DNA of 64,000 nt from CBDCWQ01 sp965223435 (GTDB lineage: Bacteria; Myxococcota; Kuafuiibacteriia; Kuafuiibacteriales; Kuafuiibacteriaceae): the NCBI GenBank assembly GCA_965223435.1, contig CBDCWQ010000021.1:868001-932000 (forward strand), written 5' to 3'. A program made the translations under genes and the position numbers. Positions 27,240 to 36,013 of this stretch are shown piece after piece. The stretch's first letter is position 1, and each line of letters opens with the position of its first letter. A model generated the notes under the pieces. The model saw nothing but the letters and a program-made list of their open reading frames with translations, was not told where the DNA came from and did not search any database.

Positions 27240-27899
27240 ACGAGCCTGTAACGGCCCCTCATGAATTCTTGAGGTACTGTAGAGACAAAAAACTAGCCGA
27301 AAGAGCGCATAACACGGGAGGCAAGCAAGCACTTCTGTCCACCATCATAGAGGTCTGGGATTCAAACTCATAGGGCTGCCCGGGTAAAAACTCCAATCAT
27401 GGCCACAGGGGAATATGAAAGGATGGCTCTGTGGACTCCAAGAACGATTCTGCCAAACGAAGCTGAGCATCGGTCGCGGCTGGTTTCGGGGGCGCGGCGA
27501 CGAGAGGGTTAAAACCAACGTAAAACCCCCGGTGCGCAATGGAGTGCTTTTGGTTGACGATGTAGGGAATCATCATCCCAGAGTTCTGTTCTCGAGCGTA
27601 CGCGTAATATAAGGCCTACAAATCCCTCCCGTTTCTCGTGGCGAAGTGCGGGTGACAAGGGGGTCCTGAGTACGCCTTGGATAGAGGACCGAACAGAGCA
27701 AGCCAACGAGTTCTCTCGCAACCACGATGGCTGCTTTGTTCATTTGGAAAGTCGGTGCCGCGCGCGCATCAGACCATCTTGCGCGTCCTCTTGACATCGG
27801 CATAGATCGCGTACCGCCTCTTGTCGTACAAGGGCAGATGAACAGTTGAGCAGTCGTAGATTGCTGATTTGCTTCTTAGTTGGAGATCCGACGATTGTG
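27240..27899. other. Intergenic region without a supported gene
   Basis: About 660 bases between the divergent beta-helix lipoprotein and signalling-operon genes. Short open frames exist on both strands, but none has a convincing ribosome site or domain. The minus frame containing NKAAIVVARELVGLL faintly recalls transposase C-termini but is too short to call. Promoters for both neighbours are expected here. Confidence 0.5.
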
Positions 27900-27918
27900 T
27901 GCCTACCCTGTGTAGGCA
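27900..27918 (+). promoter_or_regulatory. Perfect dyad directly before the signalling operon
   Basis: TGCCTAC (27900-27906), CCTGT loop, GTAGGCA (27912-27918) abuts the GTG at 27919. As DNA it could be an operator; as RNA it would put the only AGG near the start into a stem and could limit initiation. Confidence 0.4.
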
Positions 27919-29397
27919 GTGTCGGAGCGAGTGAAAAAGAGCGTGTTGCGCGTGGCGCCTAAAACGAAGGCTCGCACTGTAAGGTCTCGCCGAGTTCGTA
28001 CGGCAAGCTTTGAGCCGGGGGCCTTTCGGGCGCGTTTGGCGCATCGCGCTCAGGGGCCCCTGAAGGCTTCCGTGGAAGACCTGTCAGTGCATGGTGTTTG
28101 TTTGCATGTAGTGGCGCAGGACGATGCCGATGGTCTGCTTCTGACAGGCGATCGGATTGATTCTTTTGCCCTCTCGTATGGAAGCACAGAACTCTACAAC
28201 GGCGTGTGCGTCGTCCGGTATGTGGATACGCTCGAAGGTGCTCTCCGCGTTGGGGTTGAAGTTCCAGAGCTCATTGACCTACCTAGTTTGTATCGTGATT
28301 CCGCGCGTGCCGACTTTTCAGCACGATGGGCGGAGGCGAATGATGCGAGCGAGATGAATGCTATTTCCGATGAGTTTAAGAGTGCAGTTGTAGATATCCG
28401 GGCGTATCTTGAAAAAACGAAGCGGCTTCTAGATCAAGAAGATGCAGCACTTGCGAAAGAAGACCGTCTGACTCGTGACCAGTTGACCTCGGAATACATT
28501 GATCAGGCACTTCCGGGTTTTGTTGCAGCGATGGCCGAGTTTGCGCAAATACTTTTCCGCGCGCTTACGGAAATTCCGAGTACGTATCATCCGGCTTTTC
28601 GCACTTTTTGCCAAAGCAATCTTCTGCGACTTTTTATGGCGTCGCCCTTGATGCAGAGGGCCTATGGAAAGCCTCTTTCGCACCCGGGTGACTTTGAAGT
28701 CATGAATATGTTTTACCGAGATCACGCAGAAGGTGAGACGCTGTTCGGTAAGCTCGTAAACTTGTACCTCTGCCAGGAGGCGGCGACTCGAGCTAATATC
28801 AATCGACTTGACTATTTGGATGGTGTTCTTCGTCGCGCGATCCATGCATCGATTGAGCCTGTTGTACATATCGCAAGCATAGGCTGTGGTCCTGCTCGAG
28901 AGATTGGTTCGCTCTTGGAGCGCTCTCCTGAGTTAGGGCGCCGCCTTGACGTGACTTTGCTGGATCAAGAAGAAAAAGCTATACGCTATTGTGAAAAAAC
29001 ACTGACACCGTTTGTAAAGTCAACTGGTGTTCGTATACATTTTGTACAGGAGTCCGTTAGACGACTTTTGGCTACACGCCGCCTGCCGCATGTTTTGCGC
29101 CAGAGTGAGTTGGTCTACAGTGCTGGTCTATTTGATTATTTGCACGATCGTACGTTCTCCGTATTGGCTCAAATTCTCTATGATTCCGTCCGTCCCGACG
29201 GTACTCTGGTAATCGGGAACGTTTCCCCGCAGAATCCATCCCGAGGGGTTATGGAGTTCTTGCTTGAATGGTTTTTGATTCACCGCACTTCCGACGAACT
29301 TCGGACACTCATCGCTGATCTTAGTCCCGCTCCCTCTTCAATTGTGATTGAGAGCGAGCCACTAGGGCTGAATGGGTTCCTGCGCATCGGACGATGA
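27919..29397 (+). CDS. PilZ domain fused to PhcB-like (3-hydroxypalmitate methyl ester) methyltransferase
   Basis: 492 residues. Residues about 25-115 look like a PilZ domain: Arg-rich RARLAHR and the DLSVHGV (DxSxxG) motif, which bind c-di-GMP in known cases. Residues about 190-490 match the class I methyltransferase family of the EF/3-OH-PAME biosynthesis type: HPGDFEVMNMFYRDHAEGET, SAM motif IASIGCGPAREIG, YSAGLFDYLHDR, GNVSPQNPSRGVMEF and EWFLIHRT. Ralstonia PhcB makes the quorum signal from a 3-hydroxy fatty acid. The gene heads a tight five-gene operon. GTG 27931 is an alternative start. The A/T-rich third positions differ from flanking genes. Confidence 0.82.
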   Translation: MSERVKKSVLRVAPKTKARTVRSRRVRTASFEPGAFRARLAHRAQGPLKASVEDLSVHGVCLHVVAQDDADGLLLTGDRIDSFALSYGSTELYNGVCVVRYVDTLEGALRVGVEVPELIDLPSLYRDSARADFSARWAEANDASEMNAISDEFKSAVVDIRAYLEKTKRLLDQEDAALAKEDRLTRDQLTSEYIDQALPGFVAAMAEFAQILFRALTEIPSTYHPAFRTFCQSNLLRLFMASPLMQRAYGKPLSHPGDFEVMNMFYRDHAEGETLFGKLVNLYLCQEAATRANINRLDYLDGVLRRAIHASIEPVVHIASIGCGPAREIGSLLERSPELGRRLDVTLLDQEEKAIRYCEKTLTPFVKSTGVRIHFVQESVRRLLATRRLPHVLRQSELVYSAGLFDYLHDRTFSVLAQILYDSVRPDGTLVIGNVSPQNPSRGVMEFLLEWFLIHRTSDELRTLIADLSPAPSSIVIESEPLGLNGFLRIGR

Positions 29398-32006
29398 AGA
29401 AGAACGAATATCTCGCTGGATTTGCCCTCCACCGAGCTCGTTTGAACCTGAATGGGGCTCGTATTGCGGCGATTTTGGGTACCGTACTTCTTCCCGCTGG
29501 TTTTTCTCTTGATTTCCTCACGCACCCGGAGTCCGTTGCTGAATTTCTTGTCTATCGTTTCGCGGCCGCGGGTCTCATGCTTGGCGTGTTTGCTTTGACG
29601 CGGCTTCCTGGTGCTATCCGCTACGCGTATTTGCTTGGTCTCTTACCGGAATTGATCGCCGCCGTTGTGATCGAGGTCATGATTGAGCGTCTCGAGGGCT
29701 ATGCCTCGCCCTACTACGCTGGCCTGAATCTTTGTATTTTGGCTTTTGGGGTTCTCTTTTATTGGAGGGCTCGGGAGGCCGTTGTGGCCTGCGTACTTGT
29801 TATTGGTGTGTGGCTAGTGCCAAGTCTTCTGACGGGCCCAACCATTGAAATTGCCTTGTTCTCAAACAATCTCTACTTCCTCCTTCTCACCGCTGTCATT
29901 GCAGTGGCCTCGAACGTCAGTCGGTACAAGCTCACACGCAACGAGTACGAAGCTCGGGCAAAATTGCAGGAGCTCGATACTCTCAAAAGTGATTTCTTTG
30001 CGAACGTTTCTCATGAACTCCGTACTCCCCTAACTCTGTCTATCGGGCCTGTCGAGGCGCTGATCGCCGAGGAGTCGAATGAACAGCGAAACCAGAAATT
30101 GTCGATGGTTCGACGCAATCAGCTGCGACTCCTAAACTTGATCAACGATCTTTTGGATTTCTCCAAGTTGGAGGCTGGGAAGCTTCAGGCAACCTTTACT
30201 TTAACAAACCTAGACCAATGGCTTGGTTCTCTCGTAGAGACCGCTAAGGTTGCGATCGAGGGCAAAGGTGTAGCCCTGAAGGCACTGATGCCTCCGAATG
30301 CTGTCATGGCTTACGTCGATCGCGAGAAGTTTGAGAAAATGGTGATGAATCTCGTCTCCAATGCTTTCAAGTTTACGGAGCCTGGAGGTCGTATCACCGT
30401 TCAACTCACTGTAGTGGAGGATCAGGCCGAGATCCGCGTGGCTGATACAGGCATCGGGATTCCAAGAGATAAACAAGTTGCAATCTTCGATCGTTTTTCT
30501 CAAGTGGATGCCTCGACGACCAGGAAGTACGCTGGTACGGGAATTGGGTTGGCGATGGTTAAGGAGTATGCAGAGCTCCATCGAGGCTCTATTTCCGTGG
30601 AGAGCAAGGAGGGTGAGGGCTCCGTCTTCACCCTTAGGATTCCTCTTGGTTCTGCGCATCTCAACCCAGATACTGTGGTTCGGCGGCCAGAGGAAAGAAT
30701 TCGCCGGAATGTGCCTGTAACCTTTGATATTCCGGATGTTTCGGTTGGCGATTCGGACCCGAAAAGATGTTTGACGAAGAAGGCAGACTACACCCCGCGG
30801 CATTTTTCTAAACAAGGAAAGATCAGAATCGAGGCCGCAATAAAGGCCCTCGGTGATTCCCCCACGGTTCTTGTCGTCGACGACACTCCGGATATGAGGA
30901 GCTATGTCAGGTCAATTCTAGAGCCGAAGTATGAGGTCATTTTAGCGAAAGACGGCGAAGAGGGGCTCGATTTGGCCAAGTCGGTGGAGCCCGACATCAT
31001 CGTTTCTGATGTCATGATGCCGAACATGAGCGGGGAAGAGCTGTGCAAAATCATTAAGCAAGACAAAGGTCTTTTAGGGCGTACTCCGGTCATCCTTGTC
31101 ACCGCTCGAGCGGATACCGGCATGAAGCTCCTTGGTCTAGAGCAGGGAGCTGACGACTACCTGCTTAAGCCCTTCAATGCGTCTGAGCTTCTTTTGAGGG
31201 TTCGCAATATGGTCAGGCAGAGGCGACAAGAGCTTGTACTGTTTCAAGTTCACCAGCAGCTTGACGGAGATCTTCGCTCAGCGGGGAGGTTTCAGAAGAC
31301 GCTCATTTCTGCTGTTCCGGAGATTCCGTGGTTGCAAATTGGACTTGCATTCAAACCCCTGGATGTTGTGAGCGGGGATTTTTATGATCTGGTTCTTGTC
31401 AGAGAGAACAAACTTCGAGTGCTTCTTGTTGATGTCGTCGGACATGGCGTCCAAGCTGCCGTAAGAACGGCCACCATCAAAGCGGAGTATGATCGCTTAA
31501 GAGACTCTGCTCTCTCGCCTGGAGTATTGCTAGGGCAGTTTAGCGATGTGTTGCGCGAACGATACCCAAAAGAGGGCCCTTTCGGAGGCACCACTGTAGG
31601 GTGCGATGCTGTATGTGCGGACATTATTCTTGAGCCTGAAGGTGTAACCGTGCGTTTGGCTGGAAGTGGATGCGAACCGCCAACCCTTGTACACAAGGGC
31701 AAGGCGGAACACCTTCATCTCCAGGGGCCGGGACTTGGTTATGTCGAACGACCCGTGTACGATGAGCTAGAAATTTCTCTAGGGAAGGGTGAGCGGCTGT
31801 ATCTCTATACCGATGGGTTTTCTGAACAGAAGGATTCCGGCAAAACGATGTTTGGCGACAAAGAACTTCTTGAGCGCTTGGAGAGCATCCAGGGGACCGA
31901 GGCCCAAGCAGGAGTAGATCGTCTCATGGATGCCTGGGATTCTTTTCGTGGAGAAGTTGCTGTTGTCGATGACGTGACCGTGTTGGTTTTCGAGGGGCGG
32001 ACTTGA
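29394..32006 (+). CDS. Membrane histidine kinase fused to receiver and SpoIIE-type PP2C phosphatase
   Basis: 870 residues; the ATG overlaps the methyltransferase stop (ATGA). About six membrane helices fill residues 22-175, followed by HisKA with H207 in NVSHELRTPL, and HATPase with NLVSNAFKF, DTGIGI and GTGIGLAMV (to about 425). A receiver domain (about 485-605) has the phosphoacceptor D539 in VSDVMMPNMSG. The C-terminal SpoIIE/PP2C domain (about 640-868) has SGDFYDL, VDVVGHGVQAA and LYTDGFSEQ metal-binding motifs. It resembles PhcS in being a polytopic kinase next to a PhcB-type enzyme. The phosphatase output suggests it dephosphorylates the STAS-like protein encoded next. Confidence 0.9.
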   Translation: MKKNEYLAGFALHRARLNLNGARIAAILGTVLLPAGFSLDFLTHPESVAEFLVYRFAAAGLMLGVFALTRLPGAIRYAYLLGLLPELIAAVVIEVMIERLEGYASPYYAGLNLCILAFGVLFYWRAREAVVACVLVIGVWLVPSLLTGPTIEIALFSNNLYFLLLTAVIAVASNVSRYKLTRNEYEARAKLQELDTLKSDFFANVSHELRTPLTLSIGPVEALIAEESNEQRNQKLSMVRRNQLRLLNLINDLLDFSKLEAGKLQATFTLTNLDQWLGSLVETAKVAIEGKGVALKALMPPNAVMAYVDREKFEKMVMNLVSNAFKFTEPGGRITVQLTVVEDQAEIRVADTGIGIPRDKQVAIFDRFSQVDASTTRKYAGTGIGLAMVKEYAELHRGSISVESKEGEGSVFTLRIPLGSAHLNPDTVVRRPEERIRRNVPVTFDIPDVSVGDSDPKRCLTKKADYTPRHFSKQGKIRIEAAIKALGDSPTVLVVDDTPDMRSYVRSILEPKYEVILAKDGEEGLDLAKSVEPDIIVSDVMMPNMSGEELCKIIKQDKGLLGRTPVILVTARADTGMKLLGLEQGADDYLLKPFNASELLLRVRNMVRQRRQELVLFQVHQQLDGDLRSAGRFQKTLISAVPEIPWLQIGLAFKPLDVVSGDFYDLVLVRENKLRVLLVDVVGHGVQAAVRTATIKAEYDRLRDSALSPGVLLGQFSDVLRERYPKEGPFGGTTVGCDAVCADIILEPEGVTVRLAGSGCEPPTLVHKGKAEHLHLQGPGLGYVERPVYDELEISLGKGERLYLYTDGFSEQKDSGKTMFGDKELLERLESIQGTEAQAGVDRLMDAWDSFRGEVAVVDDVTVLVFEGRT

Positions 32007-32009
32007 ATT

Positions 32010-32393
32010 ATGCTGTACGATGATTTTGGTGCTCGCATTTCCATAGAGCGCACCGACGCTCGTTGCGTCGTTAGATGCTCCGGTGAAAGCATGTGGCTTG
32101 AAGATTTTGACGAAGATGATGCCTTTCCGAGTTTCGTGGCAGAATTCTTGGGTAGTCTCGCTTCCTCTCAAGAAATTGAGATGCATCTTGAAGACCTAGT
32201 GTCTTCGAACTCAAGCACGCTGGGGTATATGACTGACATGATAGGCAAGCCGCTGCTTCTCGGTTGCGCAGTGGATGTGTACTACAACTCGAATAGCTCA
32301 TTTCAGAAACGCTTCTTGACTACCCTCGAGTTGCGGCTCGATAGCGCTTGCAGATCGAGGTTTCGGCTTTTGGACGCCGGTTCGTGCAACTGA
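32010..32393 (+). CDS. STAS-like (anti-sigma-factor-antagonist-type) protein
   Basis: 127 residues, three bases after the SpoIIE gene. EIEMHLEDLVSSNSSTLGYM matches the conserved strand-Ser-helix of STAS-type phosphoproteins (SpoIIAA/RsbV, slr1659/SiaC-like families), where a Ser/Thr is phosphorylated by a HATPase kinase and dephosphorylated by a SpoIIE phosphatase; all three proteins are encoded here. The N-terminus has the expected beta strands. The exact family is uncertain. Confidence 0.7.
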   Translation: MLYDDFGARISIERTDARCVVRCSGESMWLEDFDEDDAFPSFVAEFLGSLASSQEIEMHLEDLVSSNSSTLGYMTDMIGKPLLLGCAVDVYYNSNSSFQKRFLTTLELRLDSACRSRFRLLDAGSCN

Positions 32394-32404
32394 GGAGGTC
32401 TAGG

Positions 32405-32968
32405 ATGCGATTTCGGGAACTTGGCGACGAAATCTACGCAGCTCGCTTTCTTAAATTGGCGCGAGCTCGTGAAACGATGGAACGGATGCGGCGCTCGATC
32501 TATGAAGGAACAGGGCTCTTGCTTCGTGCGCCAGCAATTCGTGAGGCTTTCGATCTCGCATACATGGAGCTCGTGGGCAATGTCATGCGTCACGCAGACT
32601 GGGCGCATGAGCGATCGCCTACTCTTGAAGTGCGGTGCTGGGAGCAGCCGCGAATCCAATTGACCACTACAAACATGACTTCTGGAGAAAACAGATCCGA
32701 ATTCCAGACCGTGATGGCGATCTTGAGCAGTCCGGAGGCCGTCCGTAAGGCTTATGCGGATCGGATCCAAGATCGATTGAGCACAGAGGTTCCACCAAAA
32801 TCCTTTGGCTTGGGTTTGCTCCGAATACCCTGTGAGGTGTACTCAGGTGTAAGCGGTGAGATAAGTTCATCTGGGCTTGTCACGGTCAACGCCATCGTTG
32901 GTGCTGAAGAGATGATTACAAGAGCCAAGGAAGCGAACGCAGCAAAAGAGTCGGTTGCGGCGTCATAG
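32405..32968 (+). CDS. RsbW/slr1658-like HATPase switch kinase
   Basis: 187 residues from ATG 32405, with GAGGAGG six bases upstream; an upstream in-frame start at 32348 would overlap the previous gene. The N-box DLAYMELVGNVMRHADW (E and N of the GHKL fold) and a G2-like KSFGLGLLRI define a minimal ATPase without HisKA. Proteins of this kind phosphorylate STAS partners or bind an output target. It lies between STAS-like and receiver-kinase genes. Confidence 0.78.
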   Translation: MRFRELGDEIYAARFLKLARARETMERMRRSIYEGTGLLLRAPAIREAFDLAYMELVGNVMRHADWAHERSPTLEVRCWEQPRIQLTTTNMTSGENRSEFQTVMAILSSPEAVRKAYADRIQDRLSTEVPPKSFGLGLLRIPCEVYSGVSGEISSSGLVTVNAIVGAEEMITRAKEANAAKESVAAS

Positions 32969-32971
32969 CCG

Positions 32972-34192
32972 ATGATTGTTATAGCGGACGATGACCCGAG
33001 AATGCGAAGTTTGCTTCGCAGTACACTCACGCTCGGTAAATACAATATTAGGGAAGCCGAAAGCGGCAGCGCGCTGTTGCAGGCTCTTGAGCATGAGACT
33101 CCCGAGCTGGTCTTGATGGATGTTCAGATGCCCAACATGAGTGGGCTTGAAGCCTTAAAGCGGCTTCGAGTAACCATTCCTGCGTTTGAGTTGCCCGTGA
33201 TTATGGTGTCGGGATTAGAGGATCAGGACACTATTTTAAAGAGTCTTGATCACGGTGCTGACGACTTTATCGTAAAGCCTTTTGTCCCTGCAATCTTGCT
33301 TGCCAAGGTGCGTGCTGTACTGAGAGGGCGAAGATCCAGAAGCGCTTTTGGAAGAACGCTTCTTCCGGGGATTGTTTTTGACCGTCGATACGAAATCAAG
33401 AGTGAACTGGGACAGGGCGGCATGGCCATTGTCTATCGCGCTCGGGATCAGACGACGAATCGGGATGTTGCTCTCAAAGTTCAAAACCTCAAAAACAAGA
33501 AGGCCCGGGAGTATGCCCAACGCTTCCGGCGTGAAGTTGAGGCCATGACGCGGATTGACCATGAACATGTCGTCCGGATCTACAATGCTGGTTCTTATAG
33601 GGATCAGCAGTACTACACCATGGAGCTTTCTCCTGGACTTTCACTTCGAGGCAGGCTGGAAGTCGACTCGAGACTACCTCCAGCAGAAAGTTTTCGTATT
33701 GTGGCACAGGTCGCGGAAGGGCTTCACGCGGTCCACCAAGCGGGCTTTATTCATCGAGACGTGAAGCCGGACAATATGTTCTTGAGTTCGAAAAACACCG
33801 CCCGAATCGGTGACCTTGGGGTTGTTCTGCCCATTGCGGCGGATCAGACTCGCCTTACCATGGACCAAGCGTTAGTAGGAACCACGGGATATATGGCGCC
33901 CGAGCAGCTTGTGGGCCAGGATGTGGGACCGGAAAGCGATATTTACAGCCTGGGTGCGGTCCTCTTCGAGGTTTTGACAGGCACCACAATGAGGGACCGC
34001 GATTGCTCTCCCGCGGCGCTTCTCGCGCAGGTCATTCAGTCGCCGCGATCACCTTTGTCTGTCGATCCCGTGCTGCCAAAGGTCGCGGAAACGCTTTGCC
34101 AAAAGGCCTGCGCTCCGGAACCCGAGAATCGGTTTAGAAGTGCGGCTGAGTTCGCGCAGGAGTTGTGGGATGCATCAAACAGGCACGGGTGA
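32972..34192 (+). CDS. Response-regulator receiver fused to Ser/Thr protein kinase
   Basis: 406 residues, three bases after the HATPase gene. Receiver 1-120 has IADDDPR, D50 in LMDVQMPNMSG and the conserved Lys in IVKPF. The kinase domain (about 135-400) has LGQGGMAIVYRA, DVALKVQ, HRDVKPDN and MAPEQ, with the metal-binding motif DLG in place of DFG (a tolerated change). It would convert phosphorelay input to Ser/Thr phosphorylation, possibly downstream of the hybrid kinase. It is the last gene of the operon and converges on the cytochrome gene. Confidence 0.92.
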   Translation: MIVIADDDPRMRSLLRSTLTLGKYNIREAESGSALLQALEHETPELVLMDVQMPNMSGLEALKRLRVTIPAFELPVIMVSGLEDQDTILKSLDHGADDFIVKPFVPAILLAKVRAVLRGRRSRSAFGRTLLPGIVFDRRYEIKSELGQGGMAIVYRARDQTTNRDVALKVQNLKNKKAREYAQRFRREVEAMTRIDHEHVVRIYNAGSYRDQQYYTMELSPGLSLRGRLEVDSRLPPAESFRIVAQVAEGLHAVHQAGFIHRDVKPDNMFLSSKNTARIGDLGVVLPIAADQTRLTMDQALVGTTGYMAPEQLVGQDVGPESDIYSLGAVLFEVLTGTTMRDRDCSPAALLAQVIQSPRSPLSVDPVLPKVAETLCQKACAPEPENRFRSAAEFAQELWDASNRHG

Positions 34193-34222
34193 GGGGGAGG
34201 CTGTCTCACTTGGGTGACGTCG

Positions 34223-34990
34223 CTAACGGCGGTTGCCCTGGCTTGATGCGTACTCGACGTAGTAAATCAGGCCCCAGATTTGTTCTCGCGAAAGCTTGTT
34301 GCCCCAGGCGGGCATTTTTGAGCGTTTGCCTCCCTTGGGGCGGCCGCCATAAAAAATCGAACGGAAGGCTTGTCGGTGACTGAGGATGCGGTCGTAGAAG
34401 GGGCCTTCGGTTTGTCCCCAGCCCATTTCGGGTGGGGGGATGTTTGGGGCATCCTCAATGCGACGACGGCCTCCGTGGCACTCGTTGCAAAGGCCTCGGA
34501 AGATACTGGCCACTTCGATGGCCAGCTGGTCGTCCCAGAAACGATCGGTGGGGGGGCCTTCGTCGGTGATTTCTTCATCCCGCAGGGCGGCTTGGTCGGC
34601 GGTCAGGCCGAGTTCGGCTGCCCGAAAAGCATACCAACTTTCACCGGGGTGGATTTCGATGCGTACCGGTGCTTGGCGGGGAGGGGTCTTACTCGGGGCG
34701 CGGGCGGGCTGGGTGTCGTCTGAGTCTGTGGAGGCCTCTTGTACGGCCGCACAGTGGACGGCATGGGTGAGCGGAATCAGGACCAAGGCCGCTCTCGAGA
34801 GCTGGCCCAACAGGAAGGCATGGGTCGGGCGCCATGCGCTATGTGGTATTAAACTCTGCGGTGTTTGCTCGGGGCGCTCCGTGTGTGCTCGGCGAGCGCG
34901 TTGGGGCCGGCTTTGCCGAAAATGGGGCTTGGAACCCAGGCGTTCCTGTTTACGCTTGAACATGTTCATGGAAAGGATAGAGGTGTCCAC
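34223..34990 (-). CDS. Periplasmic c-type cytochrome
   Basis: 255 residues at most. LCNECHGG is the CxxCH haem site, and KMPAWGNKLSREQIWGLIYYV supplies the axial Met and the last helix of a class I mono-haem cytochrome c. The N-terminal 60 residues are basic and precede a hydrophobic stretch (AALVLIPLTHAVHC), so the real start may be internal; GTG 34990 and ATG 34969 both lack good ribosome sites. It follows the cupredoxin gene, suggesting electron transfer between the two. Confidence 0.8.
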   Translation of the reverse strand: MDTSILSMNMFKRKQERLGSKPHFRQSRPQRARRAHTERPEQTPQSLIPHSAWRPTHAFLLGQLSRAALVLIPLTHAVHCAAVQEASTDSDDTQPARAPSKTPPRQAPVRIEIHPGESWYAFRAAELGLTADQAALRDEEITDEGPPTDRFWDDQLAIEVASIFRGLCNECHGGRRRIEDAPNIPPPEMGWGQTEGPFYDRILSHRQAFRSIFYGGRPKGGKRSKMPAWGNKLSREQIWGLIYYVEYASSQGNRR

Positions 34991-35017
34991 TTGGCTCGGG
35001 GATTCGGCGGGCTGAAC

Positions 35018-35950
35018 CTATTCGTAAGAACGATAGGCTTGGCCGTGTTTGTTTTTGTGCCGCCGTCGTTTCTCTTTTTTCAGGGTGAAATCGAGGTTGG
35101 CGGTCCCTGATCCGACGGTCACCCAGCGGGTCTCGAGTTTGGCGCCCGGTGCCCACGCCACAATCTTGCGCTTTCCGCGGGGAACATTGTCTAAAGTGAA
35201 GGTGCCGTCGGCGCCTGTTTCGGTGTAGAGGTGGTTAGGAACGACCAGCACAGAGGCCTGCATTTTCTCGTGCATGTTGCAGTGTATGCGGACCAGGCCC
35301 GGAACATTGAAGCTGTGACCTTTGACCGCATCGCCTGCGCGGTAGATGCCGAGATCAAAATTGGCGGGTTGGCTTCGAGAAAACACATTGTGATAAGTGG
35401 GATCTAAATTCGGAAAGTCTACCCGCGTTCCTTTTTGAACCACCAGGTGTTGCGGTCTGAATTGCTTGTTGATCTGCTTGATCTGAAGGGTTCGGCCGCG
35501 CACCAAACGCCCACGGACGTTTTGTACATAAACATAGGCTGTCTTGCCACCTCCGGGGATGCTCACAGACCCGCTGACGCGTCCGGTTTTGCTGCGCGAC
35601 CGTGAGGGTGCGGTTTTGCGCGAGACTTTGGTTGCCCTCGCGGATCGTGTTGAACTGGGAAGTGTGCGAGAAACGGCTTGGCCACCGAGCGCTTGACTCA
35701 GAAGGGCGGTGCGCTGCTGGTCGAGCTCAAGAAGCTGGCCCAGAACCTCACGAAGCTCGCTGACCTCGGACTGCAGCGCTTTGATATCCTTACCAGCACC
35801 GTATCCGTTCTGCCAGGCATCCTTGCAGTCTTCCTCGGCGTGCGCGGCGTTCGCGTGGGCGAAGAGGAGGGCCATGCCAAGGCCGAAGGTCCAGGCCTTG
35901 AATCGGCTCGCCGAAGGCCTAGACGTGTCTGCTTGAATTCCAATCCTCAT
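35018..35950 (-). CDS. Cupredoxin (plastocyanin-like) domain protein
   Basis: 310 residues from ATG 35950, with GAGGA about 5 bases upstream. A signal peptide ends near ANAAHA. A short coiled coil (IKALQSEVSELREVLGQLLE) and a Ser/Arg-rich linker precede a cupredoxin-like domain with blue-copper-type ligands: His in DPTYHNVFS, then Cys, His and Met in VRIHCNMHEKMQ. The end is a carboxypeptidase-regulatory-like beta module. It is probably a periplasmic or outer-membrane-attached copper electron carrier acting with the adjacent cytochrome c. Confidence 0.85.
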   Translation of the reverse strand: MRIGIQADTSRPSASRFKAWTFGLGMALLFAHANAAHAEEDCKDAWQNGYGAGKDIKALQSEVSELREVLGQLLELDQQRTALLSQALGGQAVSRTLPSSTRSARATKVSRKTAPSRSRSKTGRVSGSVSIPGGGKTAYVYVQNVRGRLVRGRTLQIKQINKQFRPQHLVVQKGTRVDFPNLDPTYHNVFSRSQPANFDLGIYRAGDAVKGHSFNVPGLVRIHCNMHEKMQASVLVVPNHLYTETGADGTFTLDNVPRGKRKIVAWAPGAKLETRWVTVGSGTANLDFTLKKEKRRRHKNKHGQAYRSYE

Positions 35951-36013
35951 GCTTTCCTCATTTCTTTTGCTACAGTTCACTGCCGTGTTCCCCCGTTTTT
36001 CCGCCTAGTCCTG

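Noticed and set aside
27573..27803. Possible IS110 transposase C-terminal remnant
   Set aside because: Only about 20 residues are reminiscent, with no inverted repeats, DEDD motif or upstream frame.
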